Positions 39,366-47,080 of a DNA stretch of 47,700 bases are shown piece by piece. The DNA lies in the NCBI GenBank assembly GCA_023150915.1, contig JAKLKA010000043.1, positions 1 to 47,700 of the forward strand, written 5' to 3'. The stretch comes from Polyangiaceae bacterium. GTDB lineage: Bacteria; Myxococcota_A; Polyangia; Polyangiales; Polyangiaceae. Numbering within the stretch: the first letter of the stretch is position 1; every line of letters starts with the position of its first letter. The notes under the pieces are model-generated. The model was not told where the DNA came from, did no database searches, and was given only the letters and a program-made list of their open reading frames with translations. Made by a program: the position numbers and the translations under genes.

Positions 39366-40927
39366 AGCTCTGGATGCGAGCAAAGCATTCGGTCGGGCAG
39401 CAGCTCGCGGAGTTTGCTGCTCGGCCATCCGTGCACGATGAGCTTCGTCACGAGATGGAGGTATGCGCGGGGATTGACGTCGTGGGCGATGCAGGACGCG
39501 ATGATGCTGAGGATCGCCGCCGTCCTCTCCCCGCCGTCGTCAAGCCAAGTGAATAGCCAGTTCTTTCTTCCGAGAACCAATCTCCGCAGCTCGCGCTCGC
39601 GACGGTTATTCGTGAGCTCGATGTTGCCGTCTTCGAGAAAGAGCGTGAGGCGCTTCCATTGCCGATGGAGGTAGCCGAGAGCGCGTCCAAGCGGGGTCTT
39701 CGGTGGTGTCTCCGCGCGGTGCTCGTCGAGCCACCCTCGCAGCTTGTCGATGATTGGCCTGCTGTGCTCGACTCGCCTGGCGAGCCGCTGCGCGGCAGTG
39801 TCGCCGGCGAGCTTCGAGGCACGCTCGATCTCGAACAGCGGAGCGATCAAGCGGACACCTTCGAGTGCGAGCAGGTCGCCGCCGCGGGCCGCTTCCACGA
39901 AGCGCCTCCGTCCGTGACCCATGCATCCGGGTCGCTTGCCCCCGGCGCGCTCGATGCAGTTGGTGACGCTCGTGCCGTCACATTGAACGGTGCGCGCCAT
40001 GTCGTCGCCGAGAAAGTCGCGCACGCTCTGGGCGTCACCGCGCGGCGCGTAGAAGAAGCTGACCCAGCAAGCGTTGGTCCAGCACCACATGGCGCCTGTG
40101 CGAATCCCCTCGGTGACGTCTGGGTCGAGCACGGGAATTCCGGTGGCGTCCGTGCCGAGGTAGCCCGCAGCGCGAGTCTGCGTCGCAATGAGCTCGGCCA
40201 CGGGCATCAACAGATCGATGTGGGCGTTGACGCTGCGTCCGAGCGTCTGAGGCGCGACGTCGACTCCGTCGCGCGCGAGGCGGACGCACTGCCGCTCGAC
40301 GGGTTGGTGCTCGATGTACTTGTCGCTCGTCGCCTCTACGATGAGCGTGTCAGCGAGTTTTCCTCGCTCCACGATCGCGGGCGGCGGTGGCGCGGAGACA
40401 ATCGTGTCGTCATTCGGACAGGCAACCGTCTCGTCGAGGCGGTGCTCGATGAAGATGCGCGCCGGGACAACGTTGATGAGCTCGCAGACGGAGTGCGCCA
40501 CCGTCTCCATCTGCGCGCCGCAGAGCGGGCAGATCCGCAGGGCCGGGGGGACCGGATTCTGCATCTCGACGCGTGGAATGTGCGTCGGGAACGCGCCGCG
40601 TCCTCCACCACCGTGACGCCGCTTGCCGGTCTGCGCCGGCGACGACGAGCTCGCGGGCGTGACCGGCTTCACGGTGGGGACGACCAGACCCTCCAGCGGC
40701 AGCACGAGCTGCTTCTCGAGGCGCTCCGGCGTTTCGGAGCGCGGCCGCTTGCGAGTCAGGTGTGCGACGCGCTTGACGAGCTCGATGTTGATGTCGCGCA
40801 TGCGCCCGATGAGGCCGACTATCGCGACCACGAGCTCGACGAACTTCAAGGCCGCGACCATTTCTTTGAGCCACGCGCGAAGCTGCTCGAGGTCGGGCGT
40901 GTGCGGCGAAGTCGGGAGCTGCCTCAT
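39305..40927 (-). CDS. tnpC: IS66-family transposase TnpC
   Basis: 540 residues from ATG 40927. N-terminal leucine-rich coiled coil (LEQLRAWLKEMVAALKFVEL), a linker, a zf-IS66 zinc finger (ICPLCGAQMETVAHSVCE, later VACPNDD), then the DDE domain: GTDATGIPV (first Asp), VQCDGTSVTNCIERAGGK (second Asp) and ELTNNRRERELRRLVLGRKNW (Glu), followed by the C-terminal DDGGERTAAILSIIASCIAHDVNPRAYL typical of the family. Full length. An alternative start at 40996 would overlap tnpB by 35 nt and has no better ribosome binding site. The 3' end overlaps the passenger gene. Confidence 0.93.
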   Translation of the reverse strand: MRQLPTSPHTPDLEQLRAWLKEMVAALKFVELVVAIVGLIGRMRDINIELVKRVAHLTRKRPRSETPERLEKQLVLPLEGLVVPTVKPVTPASSSSPAQTGKRRHGGGGRGAFPTHIPRVEMQNPVPPALRICPLCGAQMETVAHSVCELINVVPARIFIEHRLDETVACPNDDTIVSAPPPPAIVERGKLADTLIVEATSDKYIEHQPVERQCVRLARDGVDVAPQTLGRSVNAHIDLLMPVAELIATQTRAAGYLGTDATGIPVLDPDVTEGIRTGAMWCWTNACWVSFFYAPRGDAQSVRDFLGDDMARTVQCDGTSVTNCIERAGGKRPGCMGHGRRRFVEAARGGDLLALEGVRLIAPLFEIERASKLAGDTAAQRLARRVEHSRPIIDKLRGWLDEHRAETPPKTPLGRALGYLHRQWKRLTLFLEDGNIELTNNRRERELRRLVLGRKNWLFTWLDDGGERTAAILSIIASCIAHDVNPRAYLHLVTKLIVHGWPSSKLRELLPDRMLCSHPELYVGESSSLPAFSGPVALAG

Positions 40928-40961
40928 CCGAACGCGTTGGACGCGTCCGGCCGCGACAAAG

Positions 40962-41363
40962 TCATTTCGCTGCCAAAAAAAGTTTCGCGGGTGCATTCCT
41001 TGGAACTGCGCGACGCGGCTCCCAGCGCGCTCGACGACGGGCGTTTGCGAGATCGATCCCCTCGACGATCAGAGCGAGCTCGGCCGCCTCGATGGATTGC
41101 GCGACGAGGGCGCCGTCCTCGGAAAACGTCGGGCGAAATCGGCCGCGCTCGAGCCGCTTCGTCCACATTGCGATTCCAGTGCGGTCCCAGTAGACGATGC
41201 GCACGCGGTCGCGGCGCATCGTGAAGAAGATGAACAGGTGCCCACTGAGAGGGTCATGTCGAAGAACATCGCGCACGAGCGCCATCAGGCTGTCCGGACC
41301 CTTCCTACCGTCGACCGGCTGCGTCGCCACGAACAGGCGAACGCTCGGCGGAAGACTCAGCAC
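40962..41363 (-). CDS. tnpB: IS66 accessory protein TnpB (Orf2)
   Basis: 133 residues from GTG 41363, overlapping the tnpA stop by 7 nt, the usual IS66 coupling. Family patterns: [64 protein letters not shown]. Required for IS66 transposition in characterised members; biochemical role unknown. Complete; a run of seven A near its end (about 40975) is a possible slippage site into the upstream extension of tnpC. Confidence 0.93.
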   Translation of the reverse strand: MLSLPPSVRLFVATQPVDGRKGPDSLMALVRDVLRHDPLSGHLFIFFTMRRDRVRIVYWDRTGIAMWTKRLERGRFRPTFSEDGALVAQSIEAAELALIVEGIDLANARRRARWEPRRAVPRNAPAKLFLAAK

Positions 41364-41695
41364 CGGTCGTCCTCGAGTGCTTCGACCAATCGGCGAAGAG
41401 CGCCCGTGTCGAGCGTGGCGGAGAATCGAAGGACCCGATCGGAGCGAAGCACGACCTCTACGCGCTCGCTGACGATCGCTCCCGCGGCCTTGAGCTCCAC
41501 GAACTTCGCCGCCGGCTTCTTCGACGCGCTCAGTCGTTGGCGCCACCAGTAGAAGCGCTGGTGGTCCACGCCCTCGCGCGCTGCGAATGCACGGACGGAC
41601 ATGCCGGAGGCATCGAGGCGCGCGAGAGCCTCACGAGCCTCATGCTCGGTCCAACGGTGGGACTTGCGATACAGGGCAAGTGCGGCTTTCGCCAT
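41357..41695 (-). CDS. tnpA: IS66 accessory protein TnpA (Orf1)
   Basis: 112 residues. HTH-like N-terminus ([41 protein letters not shown]) characteristic of IS66 TnpA, then a short basic and beta-rich tail ([29 protein letters not shown]). The ATG at 41695 has a strong Shine-Dalgarno, GAGGAG, 5-6 nt upstream, unlike the leaderless genes of the host. First gene of the element. Confidence 0.93.
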   Translation of the reverse strand: MAKAALALYRKSHRWTEHEAREALARLDASGMSVRAFAAREGVDHQRFYWWRQRLSASKKPAAKFVELKAAGAIVSERVEVVLRSDRVLRFSATLDTGALRRLVEALEDDRC

Positions 41696-41768
41696 GGCGA
41701 TCTCCTCTTCGCCGAAGCCGTGCCATTGCCTGTCGCGCGGCGGTACACGCCGTCCGTGGAGGGGTTAC

Positions 41769-41776
41769 GCACCAAA
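41769..41776. repeat. Right target-site duplication GCACCAAA
   Basis: Direct repeat of 38742-38749, immediately outside the right inverted end of the IS66 element. Confidence 0.95.
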
Positions 41777-41903
41777 CGCGGAATTCGGGCCTTCGCGGGA
41801 CCCGGCAGTCGCAGCGGGGCGCAATGCTCGCCAATCGCGCAATTCCGTGCCATCAGCGGCACCCGGCAGTCACAGCGGGGTGTAATGCTCGCCCAGCGAA
41901 CGG
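41777..41903. repeat. REP-like repeat field, right half
   Basis: Continuation of the unit cut by the IS66 element: CGCGGAATTCGGGCCTTC, GCGGGACCCGGCAGTCGCAG and cores AATGCTCGCC at 41823 and 41884, the second unit with several substitutions. Together with the left half about four units existed before insertion. Non-coding; 41904-41970 holds nothing recognised. Confidence 0.85.
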
Positions 41904-41970
41904 CCGGCGTCCGTCAGCCTGCCGAGGGCCGCACACGGTTCGCGAAAGCGAGCAAATGCGGGCCATCAGC

Positions 41971-42209
41971 ACCCCCCACGCGGGCGAGTTTGCGGAGACC
42001 CCCGCGCGGGCGAGCTTGCGGAGGACCCCCGAGCGGGCGAGTTTGCGGAGGACCCCCGAGCGGGCGAGCTTGCGGAGGACCCCCGAGCGGGCGAGCTTGC
42101 GGAGACCCCCGAGCGGGCGAGCTTGCGGAGACCCCCCACGCGGGCGAGTTTGCGGAGACCCCCGAGCGGGCGAGCAGCGGAGGACCCCCGAGCGGGCGAG
42201 CTTGCGGTG
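41971..42209. repeat. Minisatellite, nine 26/27-bp units
   Basis: Nine head-to-tail copies of ACCCCCGAGCGGGCGAGCTTGCGGAGG with variants: two units begin ACCCCCCACGCG, several carry GAGTTTGC in place of GAGCTTGC, and one lacks a CTTGC stretch. The units differ by one base in length (26 or 27), so no reading frame is kept, which argues that it is non-coding. It ends 3 nt before the stop codon of the hupE-like gene (42213), so on the minus strand it lies directly downstream of that gene. There are no spacers, so it is not a CRISPR array. Confidence 0.92.
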
Positions 42210-42212
42210 ATG

Positions 42213-43304
42213 TCACCCACCCAGCCACGGAGCGAGCTCCAGCGCGAACGCCCGCTTCACCAGCCACACCAGCGCCAGCGCGCCGATCACGCTCGACGCG
42301 GGCCAGAGCAGCCGCTTCTCGTACCACGCGCGGCGCGCCGCGAGCGCAAGTGGAACGAACACCAGCGCGACCACGGCCAGCTGCCCCAGCTCGATGCCCA
42401 AGTTGAAGCTGAGCAGGGCCCACACCGTGCCGCGGGGCGGCAGCGCGGTCTCGGCCAGCACGCTGGCGAAGCCGAAGCCGTGCACCAGGCCGAAGGCCAG
42501 GGCGGTCAGCGCGCGCCAGCGGATCTCGCGCCGGGCCACGTTCTCGGCGGCCACCGCCACGATCGAGAGCGCGATGATGCTTTCGGTCAGGCGAGGCTCG
42601 ACCTTCACCCAGCCCAGCCCGCCGGCGATCAACGTGACCGAGTGCCCGAGGGTGAAGCCCGTCACAATCAGCGCCACCCCGCGCAGCCCCCGCACCAGCG
42701 ACTGCTCGCGACTCGCCTGCGCTGCTGCGAGCAGGAGCGCCACCACGAATAGCAGGTGGTCGATGCCAGACAGCACGTGGTGCACGCCCAGCTTCACGAA
42801 TTCGGTCAGCACCTGGTTGAGCGTCGGCGGCGTGCCGACCGCGCGTTCTTCCGCGCCGACGCGGAACACCCAGGCCGCACCGTCGATCGCGCACACCACC
42901 TCGCTCTTTGGGTCCAGGTCGAGTCGCCACACGTTGCGGAGCGTGACCGTGCCGGCGGGACAGGCGAAGTGCAACGGCACTCGGGCGGCGCGCTGCCCTT
43001 CGGTGGTGACGAGCTCGAGGGCGCCGACGTCTGCCGTGCAGCTGCCGCCGCTCGCGCGTGCCGTCACCTCGCGGCGCAGGGCCTCGGCCAGCGGCTCGCG
43101 GGCTCGGGCGACCTCGGCGTCGGTGCCCGTGGGCAGCGGGGCGAGCACCGGGCGCAGGTGCTCGAAGCTGGTCTCTACCGTCACGTCGAGCCCCCCCGGC
43201 ACGGTCGTCACGGTGCAGTAGCTCCGCCCCAGCTGGTGCGCCGCCGCCGGGGTGGCGAGCGCGAGCAGCGCCAGTGCGAGCAATACAGCGCAGAGCCGGT
43301 TCAC
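42213..43304 (-). CDS. HupE/UreJ-family membrane protein
   Basis: 363 residues from a GTG start. Signal peptide at 1-22 (AAA|HQLG), a beta-rich extracytoplasmic domain (about 25-165) and then the HupE/UreJ membrane domain with six helices: FVKLGVHHVLSGIDHLLFVVALLL, FTLGHSVTLIAGGLGWV, ENVARREIRWRALTALAFGLVHGFGFASVL and FNLGIELGQLAVVALVF. The conserved His and Asp residues could bind nickel or another metal. Members are often linked to hydrogenase or urease, but neither is in this window, and the long N-terminal domain type (HupE_UreJ_2) is common outside such clusters. Function uncertain. Confidence 0.85.
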   Translation of the reverse strand: MNRLCAVLLALALLALATPAAAHQLGRSYCTVTTVPGGLDVTVETSFEHLRPVLAPLPTGTDAEVARAREPLAEALRREVTARASGGSCTADVGALELVTTEGQRAARVPLHFACPAGTVTLRNVWRLDLDPKSEVVCAIDGAAWVFRVGAEERAVGTPPTLNQVLTEFVKLGVHHVLSGIDHLLFVVALLLAAAQASREQSLVRGLRGVALIVTGFTLGHSVTLIAGGLGWVKVEPRLTESIIALSIVAVAAENVARREIRWRALTALAFGLVHGFGFASVLAETALPPRGTVWALLSFNLGIELGQLAVVALVFVPLALAARRAWYEKRLLWPASSVIGALALVWLVKRAFALELAPWLGG

Positions 43305-43357
43305 TACCCGCGGAGCCTCCCGAGCCAGCAGGCTACCACGGTGCTAGGGATTGGTTC

Positions 43358-44254
43358 GTGCAGCGTCGTGCCTTCTTGAGCCTGTGTGGCGCCGCCGGCG
43401 GGGCGCTGGCGCTTCCGGCGCGCGCCGCCACGCCCGCGTCGGCAGACTTCGTGCAGCACGATCTGTTGCTCGACGCCGACAAGCGCATCGCCCGTCGCGC
43501 GCTGGTGCTGCAGCCGTCCCACGTGCCAGCGGGGACGAAGCTGCCAGTGCTGGTGCTCTTGCACGGCCTGGGAGAAACCGGCAACGAGCTCTTGGGGATC
43601 CACGCATGGGGCGAGCGCTACGGCGCCGTCCGCGCGTACGAGCGCCTGCGGCGTCCACCGGTGCAGAAGCTCTACCCGAAGTACCCTTGGTTTTCCGACG
43701 CGCACCTCGAGAAGGTCAACGCCACGCTCGACAAGCGCGCGTTCGGCGGGCTCGTGCTGGTTTGTCCCGTGACGCCCAATCCGCACAAGGTGGGGCCCGC
43801 CGCGAAGACGCTCGACCGCTACGCAGATTTCATCGAGGGTGTTCTCTTGCCGGCCGTTCACGCCAAGGTGCCCTGCCTCACGGGGCCCGCGCACACCGGG
43901 CTCGACGGCTGCTCGCTCGGCGGGTACGTGGGCGTCGAGGTGTTCCTGCGCAAGCCCAAGCTGTTTGGCACGTTCGGTGGGGTCCAGGCAGCGTTCAACC
44001 TGCCCTCGGCGGTGCGCTACGCCGAACGCATCGCGGCCGTGGTGAAAGACCACGGCGCGCGTGCGATTCGTGCCGGCACGTCCAGCGAGGATCCGTTCCG
44101 CAAAGCCAACCAGGCATTTGCCAAAGAGCTCGAGAAACGGGGCGTGGACCGCGAGCTGTCGGTGCCGCCCGGGCCTCACAACCAGCCGTGGTTGCGCGAG
44201 GTGGGCACGCTCGACATGCTGCTCTGGCACGAGCGGCGGCTCGCAAAGGGCTGA
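43358..44254 (+). CDS. Tat-exported alpha/beta hydrolase (esterase)
   Basis: 298 residues from a GTG start. The N-terminus has a twin-arginine motif (QRRAFLSL) and a short hydrophobic stretch ending ARA, so export by Tat is likely. The hydrolase core has LPVLVLLHGLGETGNE (oxyanion HG), LDGCSLGGYVGVEVFL (nucleophile Ser in GxSxG), a later Asp region SEDPFRKANQ and the C-terminal His in PGPHNQPWLREVG, a pattern seen in esterases of the PHB-depolymerase/acetyl-xylan type. Substrate unknown. TAGGGAT lies 7 nt upstream (a weak leaderless-type box). Confidence 0.75.
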   Translation: MQRRAFLSLCGAAGGALALPARAATPASADFVQHDLLLDADKRIARRALVLQPSHVPAGTKLPVLVLLHGLGETGNELLGIHAWGERYGAVRAYERLRRPPVQKLYPKYPWFSDAHLEKVNATLDKRAFGGLVLVCPVTPNPHKVGPAAKTLDRYADFIEGVLLPAVHAKVPCLTGPAHTGLDGCSLGGYVGVEVFLRKPKLFGTFGGVQAAFNLPSAVRYAERIAAVVKDHGARAIRAGTSSEDPFRKANQAFAKELEKRGVDRELSVPPGPHNQPWLREVGTLDMLLWHERRLAKG

Positions 44255-44308
44255 AGCCTGCCGGTGCTGCCGTGGGCCACGGGGCACCGCACTGCGCGAC
44301 GGTCGTGG

Positions 44309-44314
44309 TACGCT
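44309..44314 (+). promoter_or_regulatory. -10-like TACGCT, 8 nt before ATG (leaderless type)
   Basis: Plus-strand hexamer in the 68-nt gap after the esterase gene, preceding the DUF2341-like lipoprotein ATG at 44323. Confidence 0.4.
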
Positions 44315-44322
44315 GCGGGGTG

Positions 44323-45558
44323 ATGCGTCTCGCGTTCCTCGGCGTGCTCGCGCTCGGCTGCGGCCTCGATCCGGACGGCGAAGCATTCGTGTCGTCTACC
44401 GGGGGCACCAGCGGGGGCGGTGCCGGGGGGACCGCCGCGGTGGGTGGCGGCGGCGGCGGTGGATCACCGGGTGGCGGCGGCGCTGCGGGCTTGGGTGGCG
44501 TCGGCGGCGGCGCCGGCGCGGGCGGCGCCGCGGGCAGCGGTGGAACTGGGGGCGGCGCCGGTGGCGTGGGCGGCGCCGGTGGCGTGGGTGGCGTGGGCGG
44601 CGGGGGCGGCTCGGGGGGCAGCGGCGGGTCGGGGGGCGCGCCCAGCTTCGATCCCCCGTGGTGGAACACCGCCCACAAGACCCGCTTCCGCATCGACGTG
44701 AAGAACGTGTCGGGCGGCGAGCTCGGCAAGGGTTTTCAGATCGCGTTGCCGGTCACCTCGGCCAGCATCGATGGCGCTGCCGCTCCGTGGTCCGGGTGGC
44801 GCATCGCGCGCTGGTCGAGCGGCGCGTGGGCCGAGCTGCCGCGCGTGATCGAAGAGGCGGCCGGCAAGCAGTGGATCTGGTTCCGCGCAGAAGCGCCCAT
44901 CTCCGCCGGCGTGACCGACGTCAGCTACTACCTGTATGCGAAGAACCCCGCGGCGGCAGCGCCCGCGTTCGCCAGCGGAGTGTTCGAGTACCACACCTTC
45001 TTCACCGGCTGGGATCCAGCCAGCTGGGAGCTCGAGGGTGGGGTCACGCTCGACGGCACCTACGTCGTCCTCGACGGTACCGGTTCGGGGGGCAGCATCC
45101 GTCACAAGGCCAAGCAGTGGGCGCCGGGCTTTGCCACGGACTTCGAGATGACCGTGGCAAGCCCGCTTTCGGGCAGCGGCCAGTGGTTCTGCGGCGGCTT
45201 CCAGCGCCAGACCGATTTCACCAACACCTCGCCCTGGGTGCTGTGGATCAGCCGCACGCCCTCGGTGATCGACGTCGAGAACTACACCGGCGGGCTCAGC
45301 TGGAAGGGCGGCAACGTGCCCGTAGCCCAGGGGCAACCTCACGTCTACGGCGTCGAGCGCTTCGCCAAGAAGGTCGCGTTCCGCTACGACCACGCGCCCA
45401 AAGACGCCTCGACCTTCGGCAGCGACTACCTGACGCCGCTCCAGATGCGGTTCAGCGCGTACACCGGCTCCAAGATCAAGGTACGTTGGGCGCGCATCCG
45501 CCAGGCCAGCGACCCGCCCCCCGCGGCGGCGGTGGGCGTGGCCGAGCAGTACCCGTGA
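44323..45558 (+). CDS. Lipoprotein with Gly-rich stalk and DUF2341-like domain
   Basis: 411 residues. Very short signal with lipobox (LALGC, Cys13). Residues about 25-110 are an almost pure Gly/Ala/Ser stalk (over 80 residues). The folded part starts at PPWWNTAHKTRFRIDVKNVSGGELGKGFQIALPVTS, which matches the DUF2341 pattern (two-sheet domain, APWSGWRIARWSSGAWAELP, YYLYAKNPAAAAP). A LamG/concanavalin-like second half follows (ATDFEMTVASPLSGSGQW to VRWARIRQ). Probably binds a glycan or polymer on the cell surface. The acyl-CoA synthetase gene starts 10 nt after its stop. Confidence 0.7.
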   Translation: MRLAFLGVLALGCGLDPDGEAFVSSTGGTSGGGAGGTAAVGGGGGGGSPGGGGAAGLGGVGGGAGAGGAAGSGGTGGGAGGVGGAGGVGGVGGGGGSGGSGGSGGAPSFDPPWWNTAHKTRFRIDVKNVSGGELGKGFQIALPVTSASIDGAAAPWSGWRIARWSSGAWAELPRVIEEAAGKQWIWFRAEAPISAGVTDVSYYLYAKNPAAAAPAFASGVFEYHTFFTGWDPASWELEGGVTLDGTYVVLDGTGSGGSIRHKAKQWAPGFATDFEMTVASPLSGSGQWFCGGFQRQTDFTNTSPWVLWISRTPSVIDVENYTGGLSWKGGNVPVAQGQPHVYGVERFAKKVAFRYDHAPKDASTFGSDYLTPLQMRFSAYTGSKIKVRWARIRQASDPPPAAAVGVAEQYP

Positions 45559-45568
45559 GTCGTCCCCC

Positions 45569-47071
45569 GTGTCTTCCAGCCCCCTCATCGAACGCTTCGA
45601 ACGGCTGACCCGCGAGCGGGCCGAGCATCTGGCCATCGTCGACGATCGCGAGCGCGTCAGCTTCCGGCTGCTCGGGCAGCGCGTGGGTCACGTGGCCGCC
45701 GAGCTGCGCGCGCGCGGGCTCAGCGGCAAGCGCGTCGCCCTGCTGGTCACCCAAGGCTCGCGCTGGGTCGAGAGCTTTCTCGGCATCATCGCTGCCGACG
45801 CCATCGCGGTGCCACTCTCGCACCTGCACCCCGAGGCCGAGCAGTCCTGGTTCGTGAGGACCAGCCACGCCTCGGCGCTCGTGGTCAGTGGAGAGACGCG
45901 TGAGCGCGTCGCCGGCTATGCGGGGGGCTTGCCGGTGCTCTTGGTGGAAGAGTTACGCGACAGCCAGCTCGGCCCAGGGGCCATCGACACCCGCGCAGGC
46001 GACGTGGCGGTCATCCTCTACACCAGCGGGACCACCGGAAAGCCCAAGGGTGCGCTGATCTCCCAGGGGAACCTCGAGGCTACCGCCCGGCTTCTGGGGA
46101 GCGCCTGGAAGTGGTCCCCCGACGACGTGCTCCTGCATTGCCTGCCCTTGCACCACCTGCACGGGCTGGGCATCGCGCTCTTGACCGCGCTGCTCGCGGG
46201 CAGCACCACGCGCATGCTCGAGAAGTTCGACGGCCCGCGCCTCTGGGACGAAATGGCCCATGCGACCGTGCTGATGGGCGTACCCACCATGCACAAGAAG
46301 TTGCTCGACGGCTTCGACGCTGCCGACGCCTCGACGCAGGCGCGCTGGGCCGGGCACGCCGCGCGCCTGCGCCTGGTGACCAGCGGCTCGGCGGCGCTGC
46401 CCACCACCGTGGGCGAGCGCCTGCGCGCGCTGACCGGTCAGTACCCCCTCGAGCGCTTCGGCATGACCGAGATTGGCGTCGGCGCCTCGAACCCGATCGA
46501 GGGCCCGCGCGTCCCCGGGAGTTGTGGGCCGGCGCTGCCCGGCATGCAGCTTCGCATCGTGAAAGAGGACGGCCGCGACGCCGGGCCGACCGAGTCGGGC
46601 GAGATCTGGATCCGCGGCCCGGGCGTGTTCTTGGGCTACGACGAGAACCCCGAGGCGACGCGCGAGGCGTTCAGTGAGGGGTGGTTCAAGAGCGGCGACA
46701 CCGCCATGTTCCTGGACGGCGGTCACGTGAAGATCATGGGGCGCACTTCGGTCGACATCTTGAAGAGCGGCGGCTACAAGCTCTCGGCGCTGGAGATCGA
46801 AGAGGTGGTGCGCGAGCACGACGCGATCGCCGACGTGGCGGTGGTCGGGCTGCCCGACGAGACGTGGGGCGAGGTGGCGGTGGCTGCCGTGATCGCCAAG
46901 CCCGGGCGGCGCGCCGAGCTCGAGGGCGACGCGCTGCGCGAGTGGGCCAAGGCGCGGATCGCGTCGTACAAGGTCCCGAAGCGCGTGGTGCTGCTGGACG
47001 ACTTCCCGCGCAACCCCGTGGGCAAGGTGGTCAAGCCCGAGCTGGCGAAGCTGCTCGCCGCCCGCGGCTGA
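45569..47071 (+). CDS. Malonyl-CoA synthetase-like acyl-CoA ligase (MatB/ACSF3 type)
   Basis: 500 residues, cytoplasmic. ANL-superfamily motifs: ATP-binding VILYTSGTTGKPKGALIS (A3), RLVTSGSAALP, YPLERFGMTEIGVGASNP (A5), GPGVFLGYDENPEATREAF, the A8 hinge MGRTSVDILKSGGYKLSALEIEE and the A10 Lys in PRNPVGKVVKPEL. The PTMHKKLL and GRTSVDILKSGGYKLSALEIE segments match the malonate-activating MatB/ACSF3 branch. It probably converts malonate or methylmalonate to the CoA ester, feeding fatty-acid or polyketide synthesis. The GTG start follows the lipoprotein stop by 10 nt, so it may be co-transcribed. Confidence 0.85.
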   Translation: MSSSPLIERFERLTRERAEHLAIVDDRERVSFRLLGQRVGHVAAELRARGLSGKRVALLVTQGSRWVESFLGIIAADAIAVPLSHLHPEAEQSWFVRTSHASALVVSGETRERVAGYAGGLPVLLVEELRDSQLGPGAIDTRAGDVAVILYTSGTTGKPKGALISQGNLEATARLLGSAWKWSPDDVLLHCLPLHHLHGLGIALLTALLAGSTTRMLEKFDGPRLWDEMAHATVLMGVPTMHKKLLDGFDAADASTQARWAGHAARLRLVTSGSAALPTTVGERLRALTGQYPLERFGMTEIGVGASNPIEGPRVPGSCGPALPGMQLRIVKEDGRDAGPTESGEIWIRGPGVFLGYDENPEATREAFSEGWFKSGDTAMFLDGGHVKIMGRTSVDILKSGGYKLSALEIEEVVREHDAIADVAVVGLPDETWGEVAVAAVIAKPGRRAELEGDALREWAKARIASYKVPKRVVLLDDFPRNPVGKVVKPELAKLLAARG

Positions 47072-47080
47072 ATCTCACGG

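Larger units (their letters stand above)
38750..41768 (-). mobile_element. IS66-family insertion sequence, 3,019 bp, complete
   Basis: Bounded by 22-bp perfect inverted ends that begin GTAACCCCTCCACGGACGGC (left 38750-38771; right 41747-41768 in reverse) and by an 8-bp direct repeat. Carries on the minus strand tnpA, tnpB and tnpC in the standard IS66 order, plus a passenger gene on the plus strand at the left end. All frames are open and all expected motifs are present, so it may be active. It sits in the intergenic repeat field and breaks no protein gene. Length is above the usual 2.5-2.7 kb of IS66 because of the passenger gene. Confidence 0.95.

Noticed and set aside
41971-42209. CRISPR array
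   Set aside because: The units are contiguous and near-identical with no unique spacers; it is a minisatellite.
42213-43304. Hydrogenase or urease cluster suggested by a HupE/UreJ protein
   Set aside because: No hydrogenase, urease or nickel-enzyme gene is in the window, and the long N-terminal domain form of the family occurs without them.
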